Positions 1 through 10,991 of a DNA stretch of 64,000 bases are shown piece after piece. The DNA lies in assembly GCF_030272615.1 (NCBI RefSeq), contig NC_081411.1, positions 836,246,136 through 836,310,135 of the forward strand, in the 5' to 3' direction. Origin of the DNA: Cryptomeria japonica (taxonomy: Eukaryota > Streptophyta > Pinopsida > Cupressales > Cupressaceae). Numbering within the stretch: the stretch's first letter is position 1; each line of letters opens with the position of its first letter. A program made the position numbers and the translations under genes. The notes below the pieces were generated by a model that worked only from the letters and a program-made list of their open reading frames with translations, ran no database searches and was not told where the DNA came from.

Positions 1-2344
1 CTTCCGATTTTATCTCCCACTAAACATCTCAACAAGTTTCCCAAACTTCGGTTAACTAATTTTGTCTATCCATCAGTCTGTGGATGAAAAGTAGAACTGA
101 ACTTCAAATTTGTCTTCATCTTCTTCCAAAGTGTTCTCCAAAAATAGACAACAAACTTAGTGTCTCTATCTTAAACTATGCTCTGAGGTAATCCATGCAA
201 TCTCACCACTTCCTTGAAAAATAGGTCTGCTACATGCAATGAATTTGATGTCTTCTTACAAGGTATGAAATGAGCCATCTTTGAAAATCTATCCACTACC
301 ACAAATATAGAATCATTCCCTCTTGGTGTCTTAGGCAATCCAAGTACAAAATCCATGCTTATATCCTCCCAAGGTCTTACCGGTACTGTCAAAGGTTTAT
401 ACTATCCCACATTCTGACTACTACCTTTTGCAACTTGACAAACTCTACAACTCCGCACATATCTCTTAACATCCTTATGAATCTGGGGCCAAATGTACTT
501 CTCACTCACCAATGCAACTATTTTATCAATGCCAAAATGTCCAGCTAAACCTCCACTATGTTTCTCTTTGACTAGGTTCTCTCTCATGGAACTCTTAGGT
601 ATGCATAACTAAACTCCCCTAAATAACATCTCATCCTGAATGAAATAATACAACCATTTTCTCCTATCAACCATAACTAGTTCTCTACATGATTTCCAAG
701 GTTCTATAAAATTCAGGTCTTTATCATACAAGGTCTTCAAATCTTCAAAACCTAATACTGTCACTCTCATCTCTATCAGCAAATTCTTTCTCCTACTCAA
801 TGCATCAACAACTTTGTTAGATTTCCCACTTCTATGCTTCAACACAAAGGTGTAACTCTACAAGAATTCTACCCATCTCATATGTCTCTGATTCAACTTA
901 CTCTAACTGTTCAAATACTGCAAAGCTTGATGATCTATATACAACACAAACTCCTTATGCAACAAGTAGTGTCTCCATTTCTTCAAGGATTGAACTATGG
1001 CATAAAATTCCTGATCATACACTTCATATCTCTTCTAGGCACCATTCAATTTCTCACTAAAATATGCTACTACTCTCCCTTCTTGACTCAAAATTGCTCC
1101 TATTTCTGTTCCACTTGCATCACAATCCATTTGAAATACCTTATTGAAATTCGGTAAAGCTAACACAGGATTCTCAGTCACTTTCTTCTTCAACAATTCA
1201 AAATTTTTGTTTGCTCTAGTGGTCCACTTGAATTCCTTCCGATCTCCTCTCATGGTCTCAATCATAGGGTTACAAACTGAACTAAAATTTTTGATAAACT
1301 TTCGGTAAAAATGAGCCAATCCATGAAATGATCTTACCTCTCTAATGCTTTCTGGTGTAGGCCACTCAATAATGTCTTTCACTTTCTCAGGGTCCATCTT
1401 CAAACCATCCTTAGGTATCACAAAGCCCAAATAGACTAACTCATCCTTCATGAAAGTGCACTTCTTTATATTGATCATCAACTTTTCTTCTCTCAACCTT
1501 TGTAAAACTTGTCTTAATTGCAACAAATGCTCATCTTTTGTTTTACTAAAAATTAGAATGTCATCCAAATACACAATAGCAAACTTACCCAAGAATTTCT
1601 TCAATACCTCATTCATCAACCTGATGAAAGTTCTCAGTGCATTAGTCAATCCAAAAGGCATCAACAACCATTCATATAGTCCTTCATTTGTCTTAAATGA
1701 TATCTTCCACTCATCACCTTCTCTGATCCTGATCATATGATATACACTCTTCAAATCTATCTTTGTAAATTATTTTGCTCCACTCAAACAGTCCATTATT
1801 TCATCCATCCTAGGCAAAGGAAACCAGTATTTCACTATGATCTTGTTTATTTCTCTTGAATTGGTACACATCCTCCATTCTCCATTCTTCTTAGGTGCTA
1901 ATATTGTTCATACTGCATAAGGGCTCAGACTTTCCCTAATCAAACCTTTCTTCAACAACTCCTTCACTTGTCTATTCAGTTCTTCATTTTCTACTGATGT
2001 CAACCAATGTGCAACTTTGTTAGGCAAACTAGCTCCAGGAACCAAGTCCATGCAATGACTAATACTTCTAATAGGTGGCAATCCATCAGGTACATTATCT
2101 AAAATGTTATCCTCTTATTCTCTCAACAAATCTCTTATCTCTATTGAGTGTTCTCCTTCTAGTTTCGGTCTCTCAGTCTTCTTAGGAATTAAGACAAAAC
2201 ACACATTCTCATGTCTCAATCCATCCATGAATTTCCTTCCATCTACTAAACAGATTCTGGTATTAGTACAGACTTCACTCTTCAAAGGTTCCTCCAAAGG
2301 TAACAAGGTTTGCTTCATCCCATTGGCCACAATAGTGTATGTAT
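1..2344 (-). pseudogene. Gypsy element G: degraded pol (RT, RNase H, integrase), left part
   Basis: This is the outermost element, read on the minus strand from 2344 down to the window edge. In order it shows the protease-RT linker (about 2115-2344), reverse transcriptase with MPFGLTNA and the catalytic YLDD (about 1160-2060), RNase H with the DCDASG start (about 600-1160), the integrase H2C2 zinc finger with CRVCQ (about 402-600), and the integrase core beginning [19 protein letters not shown] (about 1-400). The domain order RT-RNase H-integrase and these motifs are those of Ty3/Gypsy elements, most like plant chromoviruses of the Reina/Tekay type. Several in-frame stops separate the blocks, so no functional polyprotein remains. 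The 3' end and LTR lie outside the window. The upstream part is displaced to 36489-36979 by Copia A. Confidence 0.92.
2340..2344. repeat. Target-site duplication of Copia A, left copy
   Basis: The bases TGTAT directly before the LTR start TGTTGGCAAT. The same five bases follow the 3' LTR at 36489-36493. Gypsy G sequence lies on the outer side of both copies. Confidence 0.93.
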
Positions 2345-3438
2345 TGTTGGCAATATGGAGGAATTGATTATGTGTTGCATTTATGCTTTGTCATTGATGT
2401 CAAAACTAGATGTTATGGTTGGTTATTGATAGATAGGTAGATGTTATGGTTGGTTATTGATAGATAGGTTTTGGTTACCGATAGAAGAACTTGTGTTACC
2501 GGTAAGGGTTTAAGGTGTTATCGACAGATCTTTTACTGAGAATCCTTGACAAAATGCATAAGTGGTTTTGGTGTGGCTTCTAGATGGAATTCGGGATGCT
2601 GAAGGTGATCCTTGATCGTGCCTCGACTAATTGGAGACATCATTTTGGCATGGTGGACCCAAAATAGGTCTGGTACCTATCTAGGTTCTCTACACGTTAC
2701 CAGGATGATTCATGGATTGGTTAATATTGTTCTGGTCTTAAGCCGACATGGCATATCATTGTAATGTGGATGTATGTAATGATCTTAATGGAATATCTTT
2801 TAGGTGGCTGACCTAATTGGTTTAGGCCTAAGGGTTTGTATAAAATAATGTAAGATCTCATTGTAGATCGGGTATCGTGGTCATGGAATGTAATACCATA
2901 TGCGAAGGAGATCTGGTTGATCATAGGTGATCGAATTGGGTTTATGTAAGAGGTCAAAGGCCTCTAGTATTGAGCTTAACCAGGACTATAATTAGGCATG
3001 GTAAATGCTATCACTGGTAGTTTGTTCTTCTGGATTGTTGTGCAATTATCTTGAGGTGGTTATAACTTCTCTGCAGTCAGTGAGACTCCTTTGTAATGAG
3101 CAGTACACTCTAGGAATTGTTCCTTCCTGCATGTGTAGGCCCCTTATTGTATCACATACTTTCTACAGAAGTATCATCTGACTGTGGGTAGGCTTCCCTC
3201 CATGGTTTTTCCTTTTACAACGTTTTCCATGTACAAATCATGGTGTTATGTGGTATGGTTGCATTGTGTTGATTCTCTATTTCATTCTTAAGTTTTATTG
3301 CTTACTGGTATCTATTTTTGCTATTTCGATATTCAATGTTTATGAGCTTCAGTTAAAGGTTTTAAGTGGTTTGATTAATATAATTTGTTGACAACTGATT
3401 CAATCCCCCCTCTTAGTTGTTCATTGGTTATCCTAGCA
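2345..3438 (+). repeat. 5' LTR of Copia A
   Basis: It starts TGTTGGCAATATGGAGG and ends TTATCCTAGCA, followed by the primer-binding site. Near the 3' end it has the C-rich block before a TTAGTTGT stretch that is shared with the other Copia and B LTRs of this window. A TATA-like element (TATAAAAT, about 2839-2846) is a candidate promoter. Its length is 1094 bp, against 1082 bp for the 3' LTR. Confidence 0.92.
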
Positions 3439-3439
3439 A

Positions 3440-3453
3440 TTGGTATTAGAGCC
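3440..3453 (+). other. Primer-binding site of Copia A (initiator Met-tRNA type)
   Basis: TTGGTATTAGAGCC lies two bases after the 5' LTR. It differs by one base from the usual TGGTATCAGAGC of plant Copia elements, which pairs with the 3' end of initiator methionine tRNA. Confidence 0.85.
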
Positions 3454-3496
3454 TTGGTCCTCTTTTGCAGAAGCTTAACCGCTTGAGGTAGATCCT

Positions 3497-3990
3497 ATGG
3501 CTACTAACACTTTAGTTAACAAAGACACTCTGATTGGGAAATTGTTTTCTTTTGAGCTCAAATAATTTGGAACCTCTGAAGCTGCAAAGTCTGAACCTGC
3601 TTTTCATGCATCATCATCTACTAGCAAAAGTGATTGGAAAGCCTTATAAGAAAAAGAATTGGAAGATATGAGGAAAGAGGATAAATAATTTGAGCAACTT
3701 GAAGCCCTATTTGCTAGAAGAGTACCTAAAGGATTGACATGAAGTAAGTATGAAGGAAAAGCACCTTTTAAATGTTTTGCATGTAATAAGATTGGTCATT
3801 TTGCATCTAGATGTTCTGAAAGGAATGCAAGATTTGAAGAAAGAGTTAAGAAATCATTTAAGACTGATTAGAATAGATATAGATTCAAGAAAAACAAACA
3901 ATGCTACATAGCAGCTGAGGAAGAAGTAAGTGATGACTCTGAGGATGAACCAACAGGAGATTTTGCTAGTGTATCCAACAATGGAAAGGA
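3497..3990 (+). pseudogene. Copia A gag remnant (N-terminal capsid part missing)
   Basis: The first ATG after the primer-binding site is at 3497. The sequence aligns only with the C-terminal third of the gag of element C: the stretch TLIGKLFSFELK corresponds to TLIGKLSAFEIE in C. The N-terminal UBN2-type capsid domain of C is absent, so about 150 codons were lost by deletion. A CCHC knuckle, CFACNKIGHFASRC (about 3773-3815), is intact and would bind RNA in a working gag. At least five in-frame stops and a frame change to the protease frame near 3990 show that the gene is dead. Function is known from the family; the defects are seen in the sequence. Confidence 0.82.
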
Positions 3991-5358
3991 ATGGGTGTTC
4001 TATGCTTTAAGGAAGATGAACCGAAACTAGCTATCAAGAATGAAGAAAAGGCCCTAGCAGCAAAAGTTGAAGACAAGGATGAATGGGTAATTGATAGTGG
4101 ATGCTCACATCATATGATTGGAGATAAAAGAAAATTTCTATTCCTACAAGAATACTATGGCGGTCAAGTCAGATTTGGGGATGACAAAGCATGTATGATC
4201 AAAGGTAGAGGTATTATTTCTCTAGATGGAAAACATAATACTGATAATGTCTATTATGTAGAAGGTTTAAAGCATAATCTTTTAAGTGTTGGTCACTTGG
4301 TGGACAAGGGATTCCAACTTCAGTTTAAAGATAGAAAATGTAAAATCATTAACAAAACTAGTTTGGAGATTGCAAGCAGTACTCAGACTGGAGGTAATAT
4401 CTTTCACTTGAACACTGGTAATAAGACATGTTTGATTGCTCATATTGATGAGAGTTGGTTATGGCATAAGAAGTTGTGTCATGTTAATTTTGATTGTATT
4501 CTTAAGATCAGTTCAACAAAGGCAGTTAGAGATATACCTAAAATTATAAAGCCTCAAAATCCTATATGTAAGGAATGTCAATTGGGAAAGCAAGTTAGAA
4601 CTTCTTGTAAGATAATACATGATAAATATAATGATGTTCTTGATTTGATTCATACTGAATTATGTGGTCTAGCAAGGAATAGAAGCTTTCAAGGTGATAT
4701 ATACTTCATGCTAATAATTGATGATTATTCTAGAATGATGTGGGTGACTTTTCTAAGGGAGAAGTCTGAAGCCTTTGAGAAATTCAAGATATTTAAAGCA
4801 AAGGTGGAAACAAAAAATGGATTTAAAATAAAATGTCTAAGATTAGATCAAGGTGGTGAGTTCACTTCTCATGAATTTAACAATTATTGTGAGACAAATG
4901 GGATTAGGAGACAATTAACTACACCCCAGACTCCTCAACGAAATGGAGTAGTGGAAAGGAAGAATAGAACAATTTTGGATGCAACAAGATCCATGATGAT
5001 GGAAAAAAAATTGCCTCACATCTACTGGAGAGAAGCAATGAGTACATTAGTCTACACATTTAACAGTGCTCATGTCAAAGGTGAAACTGGTAAGACTCCT
5101 TATGAATTATGGTTTGGACATACACATACTGTTAAATATTTGAGAATTTTTGGAAGCATATGTTATATCAAAAGGGATGATTCAATTGGGAAGTTGATCC
5201 TAGATGTGATGAAGGGATATTTCTTGAATATTCAATTCAAAGCAAAGCATATAGATGTTATAACAAAAGATTGCAAAAAATTGTGGAGAGTGCAAATGTG
5301 AAAGTGGATGAGCAATACCAAAATTAATCTATATCATATGACAGGGAACTGGTAGTGG
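3991..5358 (+). pseudogene. Copia A protease and integrase, cut by the CACTA insertion
   Basis: An open stretch of 436 codons (3991-5301). Residues 33-37 (VIDSG) carry the aspartic protease active site. A GAG-pre-integrase segment and the integrase HHCC finger follow (H159, H164, C193, C196). The integrase core has D286 in LRLDQGGEF and E322 in NGVVERKNRT, with correct D-35-E spacing. The first catalytic aspartate, expected in the HTD motif, is glutamate (E223 in LIHTELCG), whereas element C keeps HTDL. Integration activity is therefore unlikely. The frame ends in a stop at 5299-5301. Related coding sequence continues with another stop to 5358, where the CACTA element enters. It resumes at 33402 in the same frame. 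Confidence 0.92.
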
Positions 5359-5390
5359 CACTAGTACATTTGGGCCTAATTTCCGACGGC
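5359..5390 (+). repeat. Left terminal inverted repeat of the CACTA element
   Basis: It begins CACTAGTACATTTGGGCC and matches the reverse complement of 33370-33401 over about 32 bases with several mismatches. It is preceded by the TGG duplication. Confidence 0.88.
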
Positions 5391-5669
5391 TAATTGTTGG
5401 AATTTTGATGACACCATGCCAGAATTTTGACCAATTTTACCATTGAAAACTCATCGTCGATCTTCCCAACAAGGCCATTTGTGTCAGTCATCCAACGACA
5501 GCTATATTTGCTCCCCTGACCACAAATTTTAGCAGATTACCATCGGAATTCTAATGGATGCTGTGTTTGCTCCTCGATGACTATTCGACATGGAAGTGAC
5601 GTCAGATATACAACATCCTTGTCAGATGTTTCTTTAGTTATCATTGGAATTCCAACAGTGAGAGATGAT
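5391..5669. repeat. CACTA left subterminal region
   Basis: No gene. It contains repeated short variants of TCGGAATTC, TTGGAATTC and GTTGGAATTTTGATG in both orientations, at about 5396, 5542 and 5641. Related motifs occur near the right end (33198, 33290). Subterminal repeats of this kind are the transposase-binding regions of CACTA elements; that role is inferred here. Confidence 0.65.
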
Positions 5670-6149
5670 GTGGGTCAAACGACTTTGTCGTCAGTGCATG
5701 AAAGCATTGAACGAGTTCTACTTTTAAAAATTGCATAAAACATTTATTATTTATTTGATTTAGTGTTATTTGCAAAAAAGGATTATCAATGATGTTTCCT
5801 TTCTCCAAGAATTGTCTAGGATCTTTCTGTTAGATAATATGTAACATCCAATGACTAAATCTTTTCTTTACAAATTCTTATTTTATTTAATTATCATTCG
5901 AGCGTGAATTAAAATTTATATTTGTACGAAAGTAGAACATACAAGCTGAAGACTCATGTGCAAGTAAATTTCGTAAAAGAAAGAAAGCAGACATTATCTT
6001 GAATGGCATGGAAACAAGCTCATCAGCTGCCTAGAAGAGAGCAATTGGAGAAAAGTAGAGGAAAGTGTTAAAGGGTGATAAATACATAAAGAGTATGCAA
6101 TACAAACAAATAATGTTTGGAGTGTGTGATGTGATGTCTCTAATTTATG
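5670..6149 (+). repeat. Left arm of a 1.7-kb inverted repeat
   Basis: This segment matches the reverse complement of 6899-7377, with roughly nine in ten bases identical by eye and a few small gaps. Its outer part includes GTGCATGAAAGCATTG; its inner end is GTGATGTCTCTAATTTATG. No protein domain is recognised, although a polypyrimidine-AG followed by a short open stretch (about 6005-6050 on the minus strand) looks like an intron-exon border. The loop between the arms is a DRM methyltransferase fragment. Confidence 0.88.
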
Positions 6150-6898
6150 TATCTCCGGAAATATGTATTTTAGGTCGATGCAATGCAACCTCTGCTCCAC
6201 CAATACCAGAAAGAAGAGAAAGTACTTTAATTTAATGTCATCAAGATAAAAGGCTTTAATCAAGACAGATAAATGGTATGCAACTGTATCTATTTGGAAT
6301 GCATTACCCAAATAGCACAATCTATTAGTAGCACACGAAGTTCCATGAGTGTGATCCTTTTCAAATCCTAATATGATTTGTATCTCATCAATCTCTAGAG
6401 GAGCCACCTGACCTAGCCCCACCCAAACCAAGATCCATTCTTCTCACTTTTCAATAATGTATTTCTCTTCACTATCTTGCAGTTTCCCTTGTGAATTTTC
6501 AATTATAGTGTAGAGTTCTTCACGAAGGACACCACCACATCATCTAGAGTCTATGCTTCAATTTTTTACTTTGATCCCATGGAGGCCAATAGTCCTTTGT
6601 CTGAAGAAGTTATTCCTGAATAGTCATGAGGGGCAGAGGTAATGCTTGAAATCACCCTTTTATTGGGAGATTGTGTACATAACCTCTTGGTCTTTTGAAA
6701 GCTGAAAATTACTTCGAGTCTGCCAACTCTGGTTCCACACTATAGAAATTTTTGAATATTGCCTTCCAAATATCATTTGGTGCAAAAGCATCATTCTCAT
6801 AATAGAAAAAAGGTTCTCCTTGCATGAACACATTGATTTCCTCCAAGCATGGCCCAATAGGTTTCACAAGAACTCCAAAACCACTTAGTCCCTCCTGA
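6150..6898 (-). pseudogene. Captured DRM-type DNA methyltransferase fragment (copy 1, in the loop of an inverted repeat)
   Basis: Read on the minus strand, this resembles the catalytic half of plant DRM (domains rearranged methyltransferase), the de novo cytosine methyltransferase of RNA-directed DNA methylation. From 6898 down it shows FFYYENDAFAP (about 6780-6815), GYVHNLP (about 6665-6690), YWPPWD (about 6570-6590), LVWVG followed by APLEIDEIQIILGF (about 6365-6435), LGNAFQIDTVAYHLSVL (about 6260-6315, motif X region), and the SAM-binding motif-I region FSGIGGAEVALHR in a shifted frame (about 6175-6215). The order, with the X-type motif before motif I, is specific to DRM enzymes. The catalytic PC motif lies beyond the fragment end. 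Several in-frame stops and a non-matching intron-like stretch (about 6435-6560) indicate a decayed genomic capture. Confidence 0.87.
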
Positions 6899-7377
6899 CA
6901 TAAACTAGAGACATCACATCACACACTCCATACATTGTTTGTTTGTATTGCATACTCTATATATTTATCACCCTTTAACACTTTCCTCTACTTTTCTCCA
7001 ATTTCTCTCTTCTAGGCAGCTGATGAGCTTGTTTCCATGTCATTCAAGATAATGCCTGCTTGCTTTCTTTTATGAAATTTACTTGCACATGAGTCTTCAG
7101 CTTGTATGTTTTGCTTCCATACATATATAAATTTTAATTCACACTCAGATGATAATTAAATAAAATAAGCATTTGTAAAGAGAATATTTAGTCATTGGAT
7201 GTTACATATTATCTAACAAAAAGATCCTAGACAATTCTTGGAGAAAGGAAACATCATTGATAAACTTTTTGCAAACACCACTGAATCAAATAAATTAAAA
7301 ATGTTTCATGTAATTTTTAAAAGTAGAACTCCTGCAATGCTTTCATGCACCGATGGCAAAGCCATCTGACCCGCACC
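6899..7377 (-). repeat. Right arm of the 1.7-kb inverted repeat
   Basis: The inverted partner of 5670-6149. It starts CATAAACTAGAGACATCAC and ends GACCCGCACCATT. Together the arms could form a long double-stranded RNA if the region were transcribed through. Confidence 0.88.
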
Positions 7378-7917
7378 ATTATCCATAATAGAACAAATCA
7401 ATATAATAGACTATTATAATGAATATATACAAAAATATGAAAGATCATTAAATTACCATTACAAACCCATAAACCATTAAATAGTGAAAATAGATATAAA
7501 TTTATAAATGTCTCCCTACAAGCACCACAACCATAACCAAAACAAAACAAAAATCTTACCTGCAAAAACTAAGTATATGGTGAGTTGCAAGTTTATAACA
7601 TCTCTCAGATGATCGAACCGTTTCTTAATTTTGTTCTTCTAATTAGTCAATGGATTTAGTTGCATGTACAAGTTTTCTATTTGAAGCCTTTTGTTTCCCT
7701 ATATTTGAGACTCAATAAAATTCTTGTGAGTAGAATGGTGAAGTTTATCACCCAAACAAATCATATGCAAGGGAGACAATCACTTAAGGTCCATCTGATC
7801 TTGAGACATTAATGCCCACTTTAGCATGTCACATCCTAAATTGACAAGACTCGTGATTGGGACCCAAAATATGACCCCTCATTTGTTGCCTCATGTGTGT
7901 GAAAAAATTCAAACACT
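7378..7917. other. AT-rich CACTA interior, nothing recognised
   Basis: No open reading frame of note and no homology I recognise. A small near-palindrome around AATAGACTATTATAAT lies at about 7403-7425. Confidence 0.5.
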
Positions 7918-8474
7918 TTATGTATGATTAGGTATAAAAGGAAGCCTACCCTATCATTTGAAGGGGTTTACTTACAATTCAAGTGATCTCTTAACTATAA
8001 AATCAATTAAATTCCAAGTGAACAAGCAATCAAGCATTCACCAAGCATTGAAGGAGAATTCAAGTTAAAGAACAACATTCATGATCAACAGTCTGCATGA
8101 CATCCTAAAACCTTGTGTGAGGATTCAAGAAAGATTCATCAAGGTATCATGTTCAATTTTAAGCATTTTTAGATTAGATCTAAAGGGATCATTTTAAAGA
8201 GGGAGGAAGAGATCTTTTCCTAAAGATGTCTACCTCTAAAAATAGAGGAGATATTTAATAAAGATATCATCTTTTAAATTAAGAAATGGGCAGGAGATTA
8301 AGAATACAAACCTTCCATATTGTACACTTCAAGGTATATTCAAACCTATTTTACCTAGGAAAGCCCCCATCAACAAACCTATTTTTCATCATTTTGTGTG
8401 TAGGAAATTGATTCAGGAGTTACGTGTGAAGAATTTTGCAAAGTAAATGATGACAATCAAACTCAAATTTTATC
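7918..8474 (+). promoter_or_regulatory. TATA-containing leader segment upstream of DRM hairpin copy 2
   Basis: A TATA box, TATAAAAG (7933-7940), is followed by a segment repeated elsewhere in the CACTA. The stretch after the TATA box recurs at 8706-8850 and 11279-11358. The stretch with GATCAACAGTCTGCATGAC (about 8092) recurs at about 10335. AAG|GTATCATG (about 8139) and TGTGTGTAG|GAAATTG (about 8403) resemble a splice donor and acceptor around an intron. The hairpin at 8475 follows directly. A promoter plus spliced leader is an inference from these signals; the origin of the segment (captured gene or LTR remnant) is not known. Confidence 0.45.
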
Positions 8475-8705
8475 TGTCTTGAAAGCCTTTTATCATGATG
8501 GCATTAAATTAAAGTTCTTTCTCTATTTTTTGGTGATCTCTAGAGCAGAGGTTGCTTTGCATCGACTTGGGATGCATTTAACTTGTGTTGTATCTGTAGA
8601 AATAAGTATCATAGGTTGATCCAATGCAACCTCTGCTCCACCAATACAAGATAGAAGAGAAAGTACTTTAATTTAGTGCCATCAGGAAAAAATGCTTTCA
8701 AGACA
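8475..8705 (+). repeat. DRM motif-I hairpin (copy 2)
   Basis: Two head-to-head fragments of the DRM motif-I region form an imperfect inverted repeat. The left arm starts TGTCTTGAAAGCC (8475) and the right arm ends GCTTTCAAGACA (8705). The left arm reads VLKAF, then the GIKLK and AEVALHRL region, then LTCVVSVEI in plus-strand frames; the right arm encodes the same region in reverse. Arms are about 100 bp with a loop of about 30 bp. The two arms differ from each other more than each differs from its counterpart in copy 3. The hairpin therefore formed before the segment was duplicated. Confidence 0.8.
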
Positions 8706-8850
8706 TATATTAGGTATAAAAGGAAGCATACCCTGTCATTTGAAGGGGTCTACCTACAATTCAAGTGATCTCTTAATTATAAAATCAATTCAATTCCAAG
8801 TGAACAAGAAATCAAGCATTCATCAAGCATTCAAGGAGAATTCAAGTTGG
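8706..8850 (+). repeat. Repeated TATA-containing segment after hairpin copy 2
   Basis: This is closely similar to 7925-8070 and to 11279-11358, including TATAAAAG at 8714-8721 and the stretch AAGTGATCTCTTAATTATAA. It marks the segmental duplication that carried the hairpin. Confidence 0.75.
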
Positions 8851-10260
8851 TGCAGGTGCATTTGGAAGACCAAAGGACTCAATGAAGCCATTAAAGACTT
8901 TTGAAGGTCTTAGGAATGAAGAGCCAATCAATTATGATGTCTTAAGGTCCATTATGACCTTTAATGATGCAAATTGTATTAAGTTTGTAATTTGTCCTAA
9001 AAAGCTTGGTAAGGACCTTAGGACCAACAAAAAGATGTAATAGGAATTTATGGCTTAGGGAGTCTAGAAGAGTTTAGGCAAGTTCAATAAATCATTTCAT
9101 GACCTTGTGTGCCAACGACCCAACAATTAAATTTTTTTGATCAAATGGTTGATGTAATGCTTTGTACAGCAAAGAATGTTGGTGTACGGATTGGGACAAG
9201 CAATAACAGCAAATTTTTGTTTTCTTGAAATTTTTTGGTGTTTTGGCTTATGGTAACTTTGACTTGAGTGTGTATTCAGATTACCAATGCATTGAAGAGA
9301 CCTTTAACATCTTCTTTTGTAGGGAAGATGCACTGATAATCCATTTGTCTCAGACTTTAGACTAGTTGCATTGACTATTCTAATAGATTTGTGCAATTTG
9401 GCATTTGATTTGGTTGATTTACAATGAGAATGGTCATTCCATGAATGTAAAAGGCCTAATATTCATGAGATGGCACACCTCTAACATGTACAATAAATTA
9501 CTAATAGGTTGATCTACAGATTGGGTGGAAAACTGAGGTGATCACCAAAACAACGAATGTAAGAGTGGAGAAATTGCTTGCTAAGGAGAAATAGTAGCAA
9601 ATCCACCTTAAGGAGGGGCAAATTTTATGATTGAAAACGTTTAGACATTTCAAATGAAAGGTGAATCCATCATCATTTGGATGGTATAGTGTTTGGAAGA
9701 GGGGTATATGAGAAATCCTACTTTTAAGGGTTTGTGAGAGGCTAAATAAGGGATTTTGTATCTAAGAAGGTTAAAACTTGCAAATAATTGCATTTCCTTA
9801 GTTTTGAATCATATTGGATGACTGTTGAGAGTCTAGGAGTTAGGGAGTTAAAACATTATATACTTCCTTTGTAAAACTGTCATTTTTGGAGTCCAAAAGC
9901 AGTGCATAGTTACAGGACAACATATACTTTCCAAAGAAACCATATACAATCTTCTGGTATGTTGAAGAGAAGACATATGGGTGTCTAAATATCCAAATTT
10001 TCTATTTAGTTGTTTGGGAAAGTTGAGAGAAAACAATTCATTTTTCTCGTTGGAGGGCTAATTGGGCAACTACGCCTAGAAGGCTAAAAAGAGGGCTTTG
10101 CACTTAAACAAGTTCTTGGAATGACAAAACCAATTAAAACAACTTATTTGGAGGTAGTAAAAACATTCCATACCTTTGGAATCATTTGAAAAAGTGTTGG
10201 TTTGCATTTGACCTATTTGAGCCATTTGGGTGCCAGTAGGCCTTGGGGTTTGGACCTTGT
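8851..10260. other. CACTA interior without a recognised gene
   Basis: A plus-strand stretch to about 9040 reads like decayed coding sequence (codons including GRPKDSMKPLKTFEGL) but matches no family I know. The remainder is AT-rich with scattered stops on both strands. No terminal repeats were found within it. Confidence 0.45.
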
Positions 10261-10620
10261 ATTTCCCTTATAAATACTAAAGGTTAATTTATCACACCCT
10301 TCCTTTGCATCAAAAGTTAAAGCACAACATTCATGATCAACAGTCTGCATGACATCCTAAAACCTTGTGTGAGGATTCAAGAAAGATTCATCAAGGTATC
10401 ATGTTCAATTTTAAGCATTTTTAGATTAGATCTATCATTTCCCTCAAAAGGAAAACATTATACTTCAAGGTTAATTCACAACCCGAGGTTTGACCTAGTA
10501 AATCCCCCATCAACAAACCTATTTTTCATCATTTTGTGTGTAGGAAATTGCTTCAGGAGTTACATGTGAAGAATTTGGCAAAGTAAATGATGACAATCAA
10601 ACTCAAATTTTGATGGCATG
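10261..10620 (+). promoter_or_regulatory. Second TATA and leader segment, upstream of DRM copy 3
   Basis: A TATA-like TTATAAAT (10268-10275) is followed by a segment homologous to 8075-8465. It has the same GATCAACAGTCTGCATGAC stretch, the same AAG|GTATCATG donor-like site (about 10393) and the same TGTGTGTAG|GAAATTG acceptor-like site (about 10543). A short open frame starts at 10333. The promoter role is inferred. Confidence 0.4.
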
Positions 10621-10991
10621 AAAAGCATAAGAGTAGGCATTTCACACCTCCTAGTCCCAAGAATTTTTGACTACCTTTTGATAGTAGTTTTTGTGTACCA
10701 TTCTAATCCAAAAAACATTCATTTTGTCTACATCCAATAGTCATTGCTAAAATTAGTTTAAAGTGTATTCATTTAGGGACCTTTCATAAAATATTCTCAA
10801 CTTACACATCATAAAAGGATCTTAAAATATTCATTGTTTATAATGATAAGAATTTGGTTGTTCCATACACCTTCCTTTACTATTTTAAAAATATCATCAA
10901 CCAAAATATTGTGCAACAGTAGTATGGAGTGCATTTCATCTATTTTATGCCCAAAGATTTCATCATACCACTTTCTTTTCAAAGGCGACTG
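10621..10991. other. AT-rich spacer, nothing recognised
   Basis: No gene or repeat structure recognised between the leader-like segment and DRM copy 3. Confidence 0.45.

Noticed and set aside
5994-6431. A 145-codon minus-strand frame as an independent gene
   Set aside because: Its first half is the DRM fragment and its second half runs into the unrelated inverted-repeat arm; it is an accidental fusion.
8475-8705. Ordinary MITE
   Set aside because: The inverted arms looked like a MITE, but they encode the DRM motif-I region, no TA or other target duplication is evident, and the third copy extends into further DRM sequence on one side.
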